Source of the DNA: Catonia carolina
Taxonomy: Eukaryota; Arthropoda; Insecta; Hemiptera; Achilidae
NCBI GenBank assembly: GCA_035578175.1
Contig: JAQMRL010000014.1
Location: forward strand, 12,774,274-12,838,273
Direction: 5' to 3'
DNA length: 64,000 nucleotides
A program made the translations under genes and the position numbers. The notes below the pieces were generated by a model. That model was not told where the DNA came from and searched no databases. It was given only the letters and a program-made list of their open reading frames with translations. Below are positions 21,355 to 31,774 of the stretch, piece after piece. Position 1 is the first letter of the stretch, and the number at the start of each line of letters is the position of its first letter.

Positions 21355-21479
21355 TTGCAGAAAAAAATGTGAGTCTGTTTTGTCTTCCAACCTCGATATG
21401 GCAATTTTTAAATGACATTAAAAATATAGGACTATTAAGGGTCAACGCAAAATAAAATGAGCTACATTTTGATGTAAAA
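21355..21479 (+). repeat. Unclassified repeat, copy 1
   Basis: Matches 36063-36180 in reverse (phrases CAACCTCGATATGGCAATTT and AAATGAGCTACATTTTGATG). The mariner at 21482 sits at its edge. Confidence 0.6.
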
Positions 21480-21481
21480 TA

Positions 21482-22403
21482 TGAGATGTGGCTATTAAAT
21501 AACGAAACTGACGTAAAAAATTTAATTTTAATTTTATACATAATCACTTATTGTCACCTTCAATATACATTCCTTCTCTATCCTTACAAGCTCCATGCGA
21601 ATTTTCCATTGTTGGAAACAGTGCTGGAAGTCATCTTCTGTCAGCTACTTCAGGACATGTGCCGCTTTCTCTTTTATAGCTTCCACAGACTCAAATCTTG
21701 TCCCTTTTAATGCAGATTTCACCTAAGGGAACAGGTAAAAGTCACATGGTGCAAGATCTGGTGAATAAGGTGGGAACACTGAGATGCTGTACTTGGCTAG
21801 GAACATCTTGACAGATAACGCGGAATGAGCTAGCACATTGTCTTGGTGGAGAACCCATGATTTCTCCTTCTACATTTTGGGGCGTTTTTTCCTTACTCTT
21901 TGACATAGTTTAGAAAGTACCTCAAGGTAATAATATTGATTAATTGTTTGACCTTCAGGAACCCAGTGAAGGTACACAATCCTATGGATATCAAAGAAAA
22001 CAATCATCATTGCTTTAAATTTTGACTTGCTCATTCGAGCTTTTTTGGCTCTCAGTGAAGTTTGGCTCTTCCAGTACATGGATTGGCGCTTTGTTTCTGG
22101 GTCATAAGTAAAAAACCACGTTTCATCACATGTTATTATCTTTTACCTGTTCCCAAAGGTGAAGTCTGCATTAAAAGGGACAAGATTTAAGTCTGTGGAA
22201 GCTGTAAAAGAGAAAACGGCACGTGTCCTGAAGGAGCTGACAGAAGATGACTTCCAGCACTGTTTCCAACAATGGAAAATTCGCATGGAGTGTTGTAGGG
22301 ATAGAGAAGGAGTGTATATTTAAGGTGACAATAAGTGATTATGTATAAAATAAAAATAAAATTTTGTACAATGTCAGTCCTGTTGTTTAGTAGCCAAACC
22401 TCG
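21482..22403 (-). mobile_element. MarP copy 4: palindromic mariner, subtype A
   Basis: 922 bp, TA on both sides (21480-21481, 22404-22405). Same inner junction as copy 1 (CATGTTATTATCTTTTACCT). The minus-strand core includes MSKSKFKAMMIVFFDIHRIV and LHWVPEGQTINQYYYLEVLS; the DNAPAH and PDLAPCD parts are damaged by stops and a small deletion. Confidence 0.88.
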
Positions 22404-22439
22404 TATCTAGTTTGGTATCTTTTTTAAAAAAAAGTTATT

Positions 22440-22612
22440 TTAGTTTATTTAAAGCCCCATCGACAGCTTAGTCAATAGCAGCTACTGCGACTTTTGGTAC
22501 TGTAATGGTAGGTTTTGTAATGTTAAAATTACAAGACTCTGGTCGGGAATCAAACCCAGGACCTTTCACTTTGTAGGCTAGCATACTTGTCACTATGCCA
22601 CAGAGGTGTCAT
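22440..22612 (-). repeat. SINE2 copy (tRNA-derived)
   Basis: Minus strand reads CTGTGGCATAGTGACAAGTA (A-box side) then GGTTTGATTCCCGACC (B-box side), with a body ending ..GACTAAGCTGTCGATGGGGC and an AT tail. tRNA-like head of a SINE rather than a tRNA gene. Confidence 0.7.
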
Positions 22613-22724
22613 TTATTAGTATAATTTTATAAAAATTAATTCCTTTTCTAAGGTAAGATACATGTATTGAGAACAAATTTTTTCATCATATTTGTAGTAA
22701 TTGAAATTGTTTAATCTATTTCAG

Positions 22725-22946
22725 ATATAAAAGAGGAAGTTTGCCTGATAACTCGTACATTTGACAAATTTGACAACAGTTGTTCTCAAGATTGTGACTG
22801 TGAATTGAATGAAGCATGCGTTTTAGGAAAATGTTATGATCCGTGCTCAATAACAAAATGTGGAATTGCTGCATTTTGCGTTGTTTATAAACATCGGCCA
22901 CTTTGTGCTTGTAAATCTCTTTATGTCGGAAACCCTTATGAACGAT
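22725..22946 (+). CDS. EGF-module exon 2
   Basis: Acceptor TTAATCTATTTCAG, donor T|GTAATG; 222 bp, phase 1/1. Encodes EEVCLITRTFDKFDNSCSQD, CDCELNEACVLGKCYDPCSI, TKCGIAAFCVVYKHRPLCAC, KSLYVGNPYER, with the last module Cys rebuilt from T plus the GT that begins exon 3. The donor was chosen because it keeps phase and restores that Cys. Confidence 0.85.
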
Positions 22947-24024
22947 GTAATGTATCTGTTATATTTTTTTAAATTATAAGTTTTTAGTTAAATTATAAAT
23001 TGTTAGAGGAGAACAAAGTTATTTATGCGTGCTCCGCTGATGCGCAGTAATTCATTTGGCTTGCTTTTGAGAGTGTGTGGTAGTTGCTTTAAAAGGGGAG
23101 GGAGGGTATGAAACCATAATGCAGCAGAGGGTGGGGCTTGACAACACTTTTTTTAACAGCAGTCGCTTTGTGTTCTTTCCAGTGGTAGGTCTCAGCATTG
23201 CGATACTACTAAATAGTATTTATCGATACTTTAACCCTTTGGTAACGGACTGTTTGTCGTAAAACAGAAGAATTGCAAAAATCAAAACGCTCTCTCAAAA
23301 CAACTGTTTTATCTAATCTCCTCACCGACAAAAAATTCTGAAAAAAATTATAGTTGATTCATATAATATGTATGCACCTTTTGAATATAATTACAAGAAA
23401 ATCGCTTCATAATTCTTTGCGTTTAGGTGAGCGAAATTGTCAACCGCGAAAATTTTTGTGTTTACTTTATATTTTTTGCTATATTGGGCTTAAATTTCAG
23501 TTTAGGAAAAAATTTATAAATCAAGCTTTGTAGATAAGAGTTGACTGAGTAAATTTATATTTTCATTTAATTTTCCGTAAATATTTGACGGAGTTATAAA
23601 ATTTGTCCAAGTCCGTATTTTATTTTTAAAAAATAATAAAAAAATAGTAGTAAAAATAGTTATAAAATAGGTAATAATAATAAATTTGTTGTCAAAATAG
23701 TACCTAGTCAAAGTAAAAGTCAAAAGTAAAATAAAGTAAAAGTCAGTAAAATAATAAATAAAAGTTAGTACAGTGCATACCTAACTGCTACGCAGTTCAA
23801 AGAAACAGGTCAAACGAAGCGAAAAATGTAGATATCATACATTTACAGGCGACAGAACGCAAGGGGAAGTATTTTACATTCTTTCACAGTGACGTCACAG
23901 AGCCACTATCGCCACCACTTGTAGTAGTCCAATCGGTAGAGTCATCATAGGACCGGCCGGAGCTACAGGGCATCCGGTGGCGTAGTTCAAAAGGAAAAAT
24001 AAATGGTTGGGGAAGCCTTCGCCA
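22947..24024. other. Intronic sequence, nothing recognised
   Basis: AT-rich, with a moderately GC-rich patch at 23030-23160. No exon, transposase or known repeat of this window recognised. Confidence 0.4.
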
Positions 24025-24560
24025 CTACCTCAAGAGGAGCAGCCGCTGGCAAGCGAAAGAGGGTCATCTGTACCGCTGCCTAACGAATAGGAGCAGTGGC
24101 CGACGCAGTGAGCACCTTTTACCGGTGCCTACAAGAGGAGCAGTCGCCGGTGAAGCAAAGCGGGGTCGTCTGTACCGCTGTCTAAAGCTTAGTTTACATG
24201 GGTCGAGTATTTTAGTCGAGTAGATTAGTAATTTAGTACTTGACTTGTTTGGACAGGACATTTTAGTCGAGTAGTTTAGTCGTAGTCGAGTAGAATGGTC
24301 GAGTGCACAGTTTAGTAGCTACCCCCACCACTACGCACAACGTAATTTACGAGCGAGACCCCGCCTACGTGGAGCGATAACAATGCACTAAATTCGCTCT
24401 CTACGTTACAAGTGCGGACAGTTACTAAATTATTAAACCACTCAAACATTGCTACTCGACCTGTGTAAACTAGGCTTAACGAATAGGAGCAGTGGCCGAC
24501 GCAGCGAGCACCTTTTACCGCTGCCTACAAGAGGAGCAGTTGCCGGTAAAGCGAGGGGTA
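24025..24560. repeat. GC-rich tandem repeat, interrupted by a MITE
   Basis: Units containing AAGAGGAGCAG(C/T)CGCCGGTGAAG, TCTGTACCGCTGCCTAACGA and GAATAGGAGCAGTGGCCGAC are repeated with variation. Related units occur at 60890-61055 and 61500. The 24186-24476 MITE splits one unit. Confidence 0.75.
24186..24476. mobile_element. PIF/Harbinger MITE
   Basis: 291 bp with terminal inverted repeats AGCTTAGTTTACATGGGTCG / reverse AGCCTAGTTTACACAGGTCG and a TAA target duplication (24183-24185, 24477-24479). Taking the element and one TAA out recreates ACCGCTG(T)CTAACGAATAGG, the same as the uninterrupted unit at 24073. A TAA duplication is typical of PIF/Harbinger. Confidence 0.88.
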
Positions 24561-24889
24561 GGGAAGGGAAGTGTGGAGCAAGAAATACTCAATGTTGAGT
24601 GACAATTCCTTCTCTGTATCGACCTAAACGAGTGATAGGATCATACTGACTGATCACCTTCTCGACTTCTCCATTTCTCTTCTTCCTTCTCCTCGATTCG
24701 GCTCAGTCCTGTGTTGGTGATAGGTACCCGTCACTGTACTAGCTGCTGTAAGAGGTTTGACCGCTGCGCTATCTACCGGCAGCAGCAACTACGTCACAGC
24801 ATCAACAGCGGGCAAAACACGAGCGATGGACCGGCGTAGAAACAGTGCAGTATCAATTATTAACCGAAGATAAAGAAATTGGAGATAAT
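24561..24889. other. GC-richer sequence, unassigned
   Basis: May be the remainder of the transposase relic that follows, but no frame could be traced. Confidence 0.3.
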
Positions 24890-25058
24890 GGAACGAAAGG
24901 TGGAAGATACTTATTATGAGGCTGACAGGGCTATAAATATGCAATTGGAGAGGTTCATAATTATGAATGATAGTGATGAAAGTGACTAAGATTCAGGGTC
25001 AAGCAAGGAAGAATGGGAAGATGTAGATGAAATGGATGGAATTGAGCCTTTAGAATAA
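24890..25058 (+). pseudogene. C-terminus of a DDE-type (Tc1-clan) transposase
   Basis: Translation IMERKVEDTYYEADRAINMQ, LERFIIMNDSDESD, stop, DSGSSKEEWEDVDEMDGIEP then LE and TAA. The pattern (EHV.KVE..Y.E.D..I...V..FII, acidic Asp/Ser tail, M.G..PL end) is the C-terminus of an insect DDE_3-type transposase family. One in-frame stop. Catalytic part not seen. Confidence 0.6.
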
Positions 25059-25194
25059 ATTAATTTGTATAAATTGATTTATTGTACAGTAAAATATACA
25101 TTTTTATAGAACAAATAAATAGAAATGAAAAATAAAACTCTAATAACAATAAAAAAATTAATGTTTAAAGAAAGGCTAGACAATGCCTTGTCCC

Positions 25195-26400
25195 ACACGG
25201 CACTGTTTTTGGCCAAGCACGGGATTTCTCTGTTGGGGCATCCACCCTACTCACCAGACCTTGCTCCATGTGACTTTTTTTGTTCCCCAAGGTGAAAGCT
25301 GTGCTTAAGAGGAGACTGTACTTTGTATCGTGCCAATGTTAATGTGCTATTTTTAAGTACATTTTTCATAGGATTTGTATATATATAATAGATAGGGAAA
25401 TGAAACTTTACACACTATAGGTGTCGAGTTTCTTCTCGAGCTACTGACATTTTTTCATTCTAATCTTTGGACCATACCATTTTTTTTTTTTAAATTACGA
25501 ATAACTTAAAATTTTTACAAATTGTTTTCCACATGTTTTGCGTATTACTAATTTTTGGAGCACCTGAGGAAGTCAAAAAAGTAGGCCTATATGTGGCTAT
25601 ACAAGATAATTAACTGGTAAAAATTTCAGCGTGGTAGGTTTATTGGTTTCTGAAAAAAATCTACCTTAGTGTTAAAAATCTAAATTTACAGGAAAAGATA
25701 AGAAACAAGAAGGCACAAATCAAAAACAATATGTACACAAACATGTAAAAATGTATGGTGATTATTTCTTATTAGCAATTGCTGTTTAGAAAGTTGAACC
25801 AACAGCTAAGAATATTAAAAACCATGCTGCAGATATTTTAAAAACTAATTCTCTTTGCACTAAAACGAGCAGTATAAAATTATGAAAAAATATTTGTTCT
25901 TCGTAACATGATAATTTTTCTGTGTAAACCTGATAAAAACTTAATATTTTCATGAAAAACATATTTTTTATGTAATTTAATGTTATTCTGGTATATCTAG
26001 GCCTAAACTATTGAAAAACATAAAAAACCAAAAATCGAAATTTTGAGTTACATACATAATTCCCAAGTTACAAATTTTACATTGATTTCTTGAAAAAAAT
26101 ATTCCAATATACAAAAAAAAATATCCATATACAATACATTTTCTAATTAAACTAATTTTTATAACACAATATGACAGTTTTTATTAAAAAGTTTTTATAA
26201 TTTTTTATAACACAATATGAAAGTCAGAAAATGACTTTCAACACTGCTTTGATCAGTGGAAACTCCGTGTGGAATGGTGTAAGGATAGGAGAAGGGAGTA
26301 TATTTGAAGGGGATAATATCAAAGTTGTGAAGGAATAAAATAAAGTAATTTTACAGCAATTAATCCGGTTATTTTTTAGCTGAACCTCTGTAGGTTTTGC
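25195..26400 (+). pseudogene. Mariner relic in two pieces
   Basis: 25195-25330 reads LDNALSHTALFLAKHGISLL then GHPPYSPDLAPCDFF (second and third catalytic Asp of a DD34D mariner). 26216-26400 reads ENDFQHCFDQWKLRVEWCKD (mariner C-terminus) and ends in a decayed terminal repeat (TTATTTTTTAGCTGAACCTC). The ~880 bp between (25331-26215) is AT-rich and foreign to mariner; nothing in it was identified. Confidence 0.75.
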
Positions 26401-26445
26401 ACCTGGGATGGTTCCATTCTTAATTTTTTCTTTTCATAATTTCAG

Positions 26446-26691
26446 GTACATTTCCAACAGATTTAATAGAAGGACGCTCTTTCGATTTCGGCGCATCATT
26501 ATACTGTGAAAGGTTTGATGGTTGTCCACCAAAGTACACATGTATGGACGGTAAATGTGTTGAACCATGCAGTTTACCACATGCATGCCCACGGACAGCT
26601 ATGTGTTTTCCACTTGATAGTGAGGAAATTTTGAAATGCTCATGTCCTACTGGTATGCGTGGAAATCCATACATTTCCTGTTTTTCAGAAA
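26446..26691 (+). CDS. EGF-module exon 3
   Basis: Acceptor CTTTTCATAATTTCAG, donor A|GTAAGT; 246 bp, phase 1/1. Starts with GT completing a Cys codon, then TFPTDLIEGRSFDFGASLYC, ERFDGCPPKYTCMDGKCVEP, CSLPHACPRTAMCFPLDSEE, ILKCSCPTGMRGNPYISC. Full module with an N-terminal extension of about 20 residues. Confidence 0.88.
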
Positions 26692-26768
26692 GTAAGTTGA
26701 TTCATATCTATTTAAATTTTATTATTCATGAATAAATCATAAACTATTCTGAAATAAATACTATTTTC

Positions 26769-27244
26769 ATTCAAAAATAAATCTTTATACTGCATCCTGC
26801 AGTTTGAAATTATTTCTATTTCATATAATGAATTAATATAATAATTTCACCAACCTTCTTTTTAAACTGCGTTACCTTTATTTTAATTCTTACTTACATG
26901 TGTTTCGGTGGATCCACCATCATCAGAGTAAATAAAAAAGAAAAATTGAAACTAAAAATTTTTTATCTCACTTATTTAAAATTTACAGAAGATGATACAT
27001 CTTCAGTCATAAAAGAGTTTCATACAAGTGACTGAAGATGTATCATCTTCTGTAAATTTTAAATAAGTGAGACAAAAATTTTTTAGTTTCAATTTTTCTT
27101 TTTTATTTACTCTGATGATGGTGGATCCACCGAAACACATGTAAGAATTAAAATAAAGGTGACACAGTTTAAAAAGAAGGTTGGTGAAATTCTTATATGA
27201 AATTCTTATATGAATTCTTATATTCATTTTATGAAATAGAAATA
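26769..27244. repeat. Penelope-like 3' end arranged as a palindrome
   Basis: Left arm about 26811-27009, spacer 27010-27028, right arm about 27029-27244. Each arm is the 3' UTR of the Penelope-like element at 20719 (includes GGTGGATCCACCATCATCAG). The arms differ by a few substitutions and small duplications near the right end. No coding sequence of the element remains. Confidence 0.85.
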
Positions 27245-27406
27245 AATACTATTTATAAATATATTTTGCCAATTTTGGTTCAAGTATATGGTTCTAGAGC
27301 TCAGAGTCATTTGGCTCACTTGCAAACAGCTCTCATGAAGTTATTACTTTTTTATGTTGGAGGAAAGGAAACCATCATGGTGCTGCATGGTCAGGTGTGT
27401 GGGACT

Positions 27407-28052
27407 CTAAGGCCACGGCCACAGCGAAGCATCACACCATGACCCTTGCTTAGCATAGCCCCTTGCATTGCACCTCTTCCAGAATGAAGGTATGTATTTA
27501 CATTATTGTGGCTATAACAGAGCCTATCCCAATTCACTAACCTTCGCCCCTACCAGCGCACCAACAAACTACACCGCACCGAGAAATTAAGCTTGGTATT
27601 TTTTCTTAGCACCCTTGCACCCAGCGTTTAGTATTTTTAATCTTGTTGTGACAAAAAACGCCACATTTATTCCTAGTGGCTGAAGTATTCTGTGTGGTTT
27701 TAATTATGGAACAAACTGACAAAGAAAAACTGATTAATGAAATTTTCCTCCAGGCAAATTATGGGACAAAACCACCATAATTGCGTCGTATTTAAAATTA
27801 AATGGATGGATAAACATTTATTGTTTTTAACTTATATATACAATATTTTGTCGTTACTGATTCTAATATAAAATCTTCTTCTGAAGATGATGATGAAGAG
27901 AATATGTTCACTCCAAAATCTGAACTAAACTGAAAAAAACTGCGGTGCTTCAGTATGGCCAGTTATGGTGCCAGGGGTGATTGTTAAGGGTAGGGACGAT
28001 GGTCAAGGGTTGAGCACGGTGCGTGGTACGGTGCGTCGTTGTGGCCTCAACC
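27407..28052. mobile_element. Candidate non-autonomous DNA transposon
   Basis: Ends are similar in inverted orientation: AAGGCCACGGCCACAGCGAA on the left, GAGGCCACAACGACGCACC on the reverse of the right. Inside, 27706-27779 encodes MEQTDKEKLINEIFLQANYG then TKPP and stop, possibly the first residues of a transposase or its MADF-like partner. Target duplication not resolved. Confidence 0.45.
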
Positions 28053-28755
28053 TAACCTGAACCAAAACCTTTCCCCAACATCAACCATGGGCACTGGACC
28101 CACTTGAGGCATGAACATGGTGAATCATGATCTCGTTTTTCCTGAGCTATGGTTTCTCGATGGGTGGACCCACCTCTGAACCACTCACCATACATACCGG
28201 CCAAAAGCAAGCTTCAAGAAAAGAGATAAAGTCTCTTCTCCATATGGTAAGGCTTTTGAATGCCACCAGGTGCTATGCACAAGACACAACAGTGGGGATG
28301 ACCACTTCTGAGTTAAAGAGTTCTTGTTATCTTGCAGGAATCAACACCACAAATACAGCAACCTCTGTTACTGACAGTAGAAACAGGTGCAGGCTAGCCC
28401 ACATGAGTTGACCCCCATCAACTCTTCCTCCGGTTTCTGCCACAGAATATGACTCACCATCCTCTCGACTGCAGTCGAGCAATTCTGACTCAAGACCATC
28501 AAGGATCATTAATGTAGTGGTTTCCTGTTGCCATCGCCATCTTATGTCGTTGATCAATTTATTCATCCGCCTTCTGATACAGTTTCTCACGTCAAGGACA
28601 AGAGGATACTCTTCCCTTTAACCGGTCATTTGCCTTGATAGAGGCTGTTGGCATTCAATAAAGAGGAATCTCTTTCCAGAAGATACTTGGTCCCTGCGTT
28701 TTCCAGGGTTTGATTACAGTATCAAAGTACTAGAAACTTAGTAATTTCTTTTATT
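28053..28755. other. Unassigned, relatively GC-rich sequence
   Basis: Two overlapping open frames (28127-28411 plus, 28327-28590 minus) but neither shows a domain I recognise. Could be a decayed element. Confidence 0.3.
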
Positions 28756-29305
28756 ACTTTCTCTAGCCTATATGAATATATAGGAAGGAAAGTATTGTTT
28801 TCATGTCGATTTTTCGGAATTGAGTTTTCACCGGAACTACACGTTTTCAGACCCTCTGAACCCAAAAAAACATGTTTTTAGCGATTGGTCTGTGTGTATG
28901 TGAACAGAATATCTCTAGAACGGAACATTGTACGAACTTAAAACTTTAAACTTAAGTTAGATACCACTAGAGAACCCAACACGAACATTTTCATCAAAAT
29001 CTGTGAATTTCATCAAAAAAGTGAATATAATTAAATTTATAGTATATGAAAAGATCTACAACTTTTATCTAAAGCTTTTTCTCTACAGAGCCTATTTTAG
29101 CGTGAAAGTATGATTTTTCTTATTTTTAAGCCAAACTGAGGTTGATTTTCATTTTGTGTCTTTCACTTATGATTAAAATAAGGTTATGTTTATTGGGGTT
29201 AGTTTTTTGTTTATTTTTAATGTTTTATTACTAATTTTAGGTTATATTGTTAATTATTTGCATTGGCAAGAGAAAGTTGTGTGTATGTTTCACATCACAT
29301 TTTAA
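28756..29305 (+). repeat. Rep-A, internally deleted copy
   Basis: Starts ACTTTCTCTAGCC, ends GGCAAGAGAAAGT at 29265-29277 plus the hairpin tail; the middle ~400 bp are missing. It abuts the acceptor of EGF exon 4 (29325) and supplies nearby intron sequence. Confidence 0.8.
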
Positions 29306-29324
29306 ATTTGTTTTTATTTTCTAG

Positions 29325-29537
29325 CTATTTCATTTGAGAGTGGTTGCTCACAAGTGTATGATAACAGTTTCTGCACACAAGATTGTCAGTGCAGTTCTGA
29401 AACAACATGTATTGACGGAAAATGTGAAGATGCTTGCAAGTATAAAGGATGCGGAGATAATGCATTTTGTACTACTATCGAACATCAGGCATTTTGTTTC
29501 TGTAAAACTGGCTTCATTGGAGATCCAACGGAAGAAT
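29325..29537 (+). CDS. EGF-module exon 4
   Basis: Acceptor TTTTTATTTTCTAG, donor T|GTACGT; 213 bp, phase 1/1. Encodes ISFESGCSQVYDNSFCTQDC, QCSSETTCIDGKCEDACKYK, GCGDNAFCTTIEHQAFCFCK, TGFIGDPTEE, with the final Cys completed by GT of exon 5. Confidence 0.88.
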
Positions 29538-29899
29538 GTACGTTTATCTTCATTATGGAATAAGATACTTGGATCATCTTACCTTACAGGAATTTATCGT
29601 TCACACAGACAGACGACTGTGGCTTTTGGGCCAGCCCAGTCAATCAACTGGTGGAAATCACCAAAATTGTTAAGCAATACTGGTTGCGCAAGGGACTTTG
29701 TATGGTGACCAGCTGACACCATTCCTGAACAAACTCCACTGGGGGTCTCTGTTCAAAAATTCACGCCAAATCACGTCAAAAATACAGTGAAAAGCAGCGA
29801 TCAAATTGGGTTGTTGTTAATAAAGTACAGTTCCCGAAAACATAAAAAAGATGGCGGCCTCCATGCATAGCATAGCATAGTGTTAGCATAGTGTAGCAT
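29538..29899. other. Intron, unassigned
   Basis: Includes a GCATA simple repeat near 29868-29905. No element recognised. Confidence 0.4.
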
Positions 29900-30062
29900 A
29901 GTAACATAGTGGTTAGCATTCTAGTCTACAACGTGGAAGTCCCGGGTTCGATTCCCAGTTAGGATCTGGAAATTTTCACAAATCAAAACCCACTGTTCTA
30001 GATACATAACACACCATAGTCGCTAATAACAAAACACTTGAAGCGACTTTAAATAAAATAAA
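29900..30062 (+). repeat. SINE2 copy (tRNA-derived)
   Basis: Head AGTGGTTAGCATTCTAGTC and CCCGGGTTCGATTCCCAGTT (B box), body ending TAGTCGCTAATAACAAAAC and ACTTTAAATAAA tail. Confidence 0.75.
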
Positions 30063-30310
30063 AAATGAAGTTTAAAGACTTCTTCAGTTTAGTTTTATTA
30101 AATAATTAATTAACAAGACATTTTAATTATATTATTGTTTCTGTATGGTAATTTTGATCCAGATGTTACATTAGTATTTTTCTTTCTTGTAATATTTAAG
30201 TTTCAACAGATTGTTTCAAAAATAATGCAACTTTGTTTTAGATTATATGAATGTTGTACGAAAATATTAAATTAATGAAATTTTTTAAAATTTAAATATT
30301 GTAATTTTGC
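30063..30310. other. AT-rich intron sequence
   Basis: Nothing recognised. Confidence 0.4.
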
Positions 30311-30706
30311 ATGTTGTTTAGGTCATCAGCCAAAAGGTTGGTTTGAACCTCTAGAGGTTTCATTAAGTTATACAAGGAATGAGGTGATTTACACATTGCC
30401 TTCCTCACTGAGTTAAAAATATGCTTATCAGCATGCCAGGCTCTCTAAAAAGTATCTACTTTCCACTGCTTATGACAGCTTCACTTCATTTACTACAGGA
30501 TCTGGTTGTATAATGAAATTCATTACTCTCAGAGGAGATAGATCTGAGTAGTGTCTTTTACACCTCTACCTCTTCTGTTGTTAAATTTTTCAGTCATTTA
30601 TTTGGCTGACCATGTGATGAGAAATAGAACTATTTTTTGTAGTCCTGGAACCAACAGATTGAGTGTAAATAATTAACAACACTCCACATCTGTGATGGGC
30701 AGCCAT
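30311..30706 (-). repeat. SINE3 copy 2
   Basis: Reverse orientation, beginning TTGTTTAGGTCATCAGCC (the element's 3' tail). Confidence 0.75.
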
Positions 30707-30786
30707 AATTGTAATATAATAATTATAAACTGTTTAAATTATAATTATAATGTTGAATAACTATTATTTGAAAATTTTTATTGCAG

Positions 30787-31008
30787 GTGATTTGAGAGTA
30801 AATAATATCTGTTCAAGTGAAGAAGTACAGTGTTCAACAAATAAAGATTGTCCTGATTTTCTGTCATGTATTAGTAATAAATGTCTTTGGCCATGCTACA
30901 CTGTAAATTGCGGGGAAAATTCAGTTTGTTTAGTTGAAGGACATGAAGCAACATGTCAATGTTTAGATGGTTTTATTGGAGAACCTGGCAACGGATGTAA
31001 ACGAGCAA
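30787..31008 (+). CDS. EGF-module exon 5
   Basis: Acceptor TTTTTATTGCAG, donor A|GTAAGT; 222 bp, phase 1/1. After completing a Cys codon encodes DLRVNNICSSEEVQCSTNKD, CPDFLSCISNKCLWPCYTVN, CGENSVCLVEGHEATCQCLD, GFIGEPGNGCKRA. This is the last exon with the CxC..GFxGxP..C EGF tail. Confidence 0.88.
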
Positions 31009-31089
31009 GTAAGTAAAGTTATGCTTTACTGTGGAATCTCTCTAATAGACTACCATGTCTTTTTTTAAAATTACAAAATAATAACATCA

Positions 31090-31490
31090 CATTGTTGTTT
31101 AGGTCATCAGCCTTAAAAAGCTGGTTTGAACCTGTAGAGGTTTTACTAAGTAAAATGAGGAGTGAGGTGGTTTACCATAGCCTTCCTCACTGAATGGAAA
31201 AGTATGCTTATCAGCATGCCGGGCCCTCTGAAAAGCACATATTTTCCGCTCTGCAAATGACACCTTCACTTCATTCATCACAGGGTCTGGCTGTAAAATG
31301 AAATTCATTACTTTCAGAGCAGATAACTCTGATTAGTGTCTTTTACACCTCTACCTCTTCTGTTCTTAAATAATTCAGTTATTTAATTGGCTGACCATGT
31401 GATAAGAAACAGAACTATTTATTTTAGCCCTGCAACGAACAGATTGAGAGTAAATAATTTGACTCTCCATCTGTCTGTTATGGGCAGAAC
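31090..31490 (-). repeat. SINE3 copy 3
   Basis: Reverse orientation; TTGTTTAGGTCATCAGCC end and TGTTATGGGCAGA head visible. Confidence 0.75.
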
Positions 31491-31774
31491 ATCACATTAA
31501 TAAGTCCTTTGACATGTCGTGGACAGCAATTCTCATAACTAAATAGATAATTAAACCTCATTTATCCGGATACCCAGATAAGGCCTTGGTTACATATTGC
31601 GGCAGACCGTAATGGGCTTGCAATTACTACAAGGGATGTCTTTTATATTTTGGGAATGGAGGATACTGGTGCTGCCATCTGTTAGCCAATCATGAAGTTT
31701 GACTTTTTGTCGCTATAATACATGCGCTGTTGCTTGTACAGTTCGTATTCGTGTTGTTTACAGAGTGACTCACA
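31491..31774. other. Unassigned intron sequence
   Basis: May include the 5' non-coding end of the following mariner relic, but no terminal repeat was fixed. Confidence 0.35.

Noticed and set aside
24064..24261. 65-codon minus-strand frame
   Set aside because: Made of the GC-rich tandem unit and the MITE.
28127..28590. Opposed open frames of 87-94 codons
   Set aside because: No recognisable domain, no start context or splice sites; overlapping frames on both strands.
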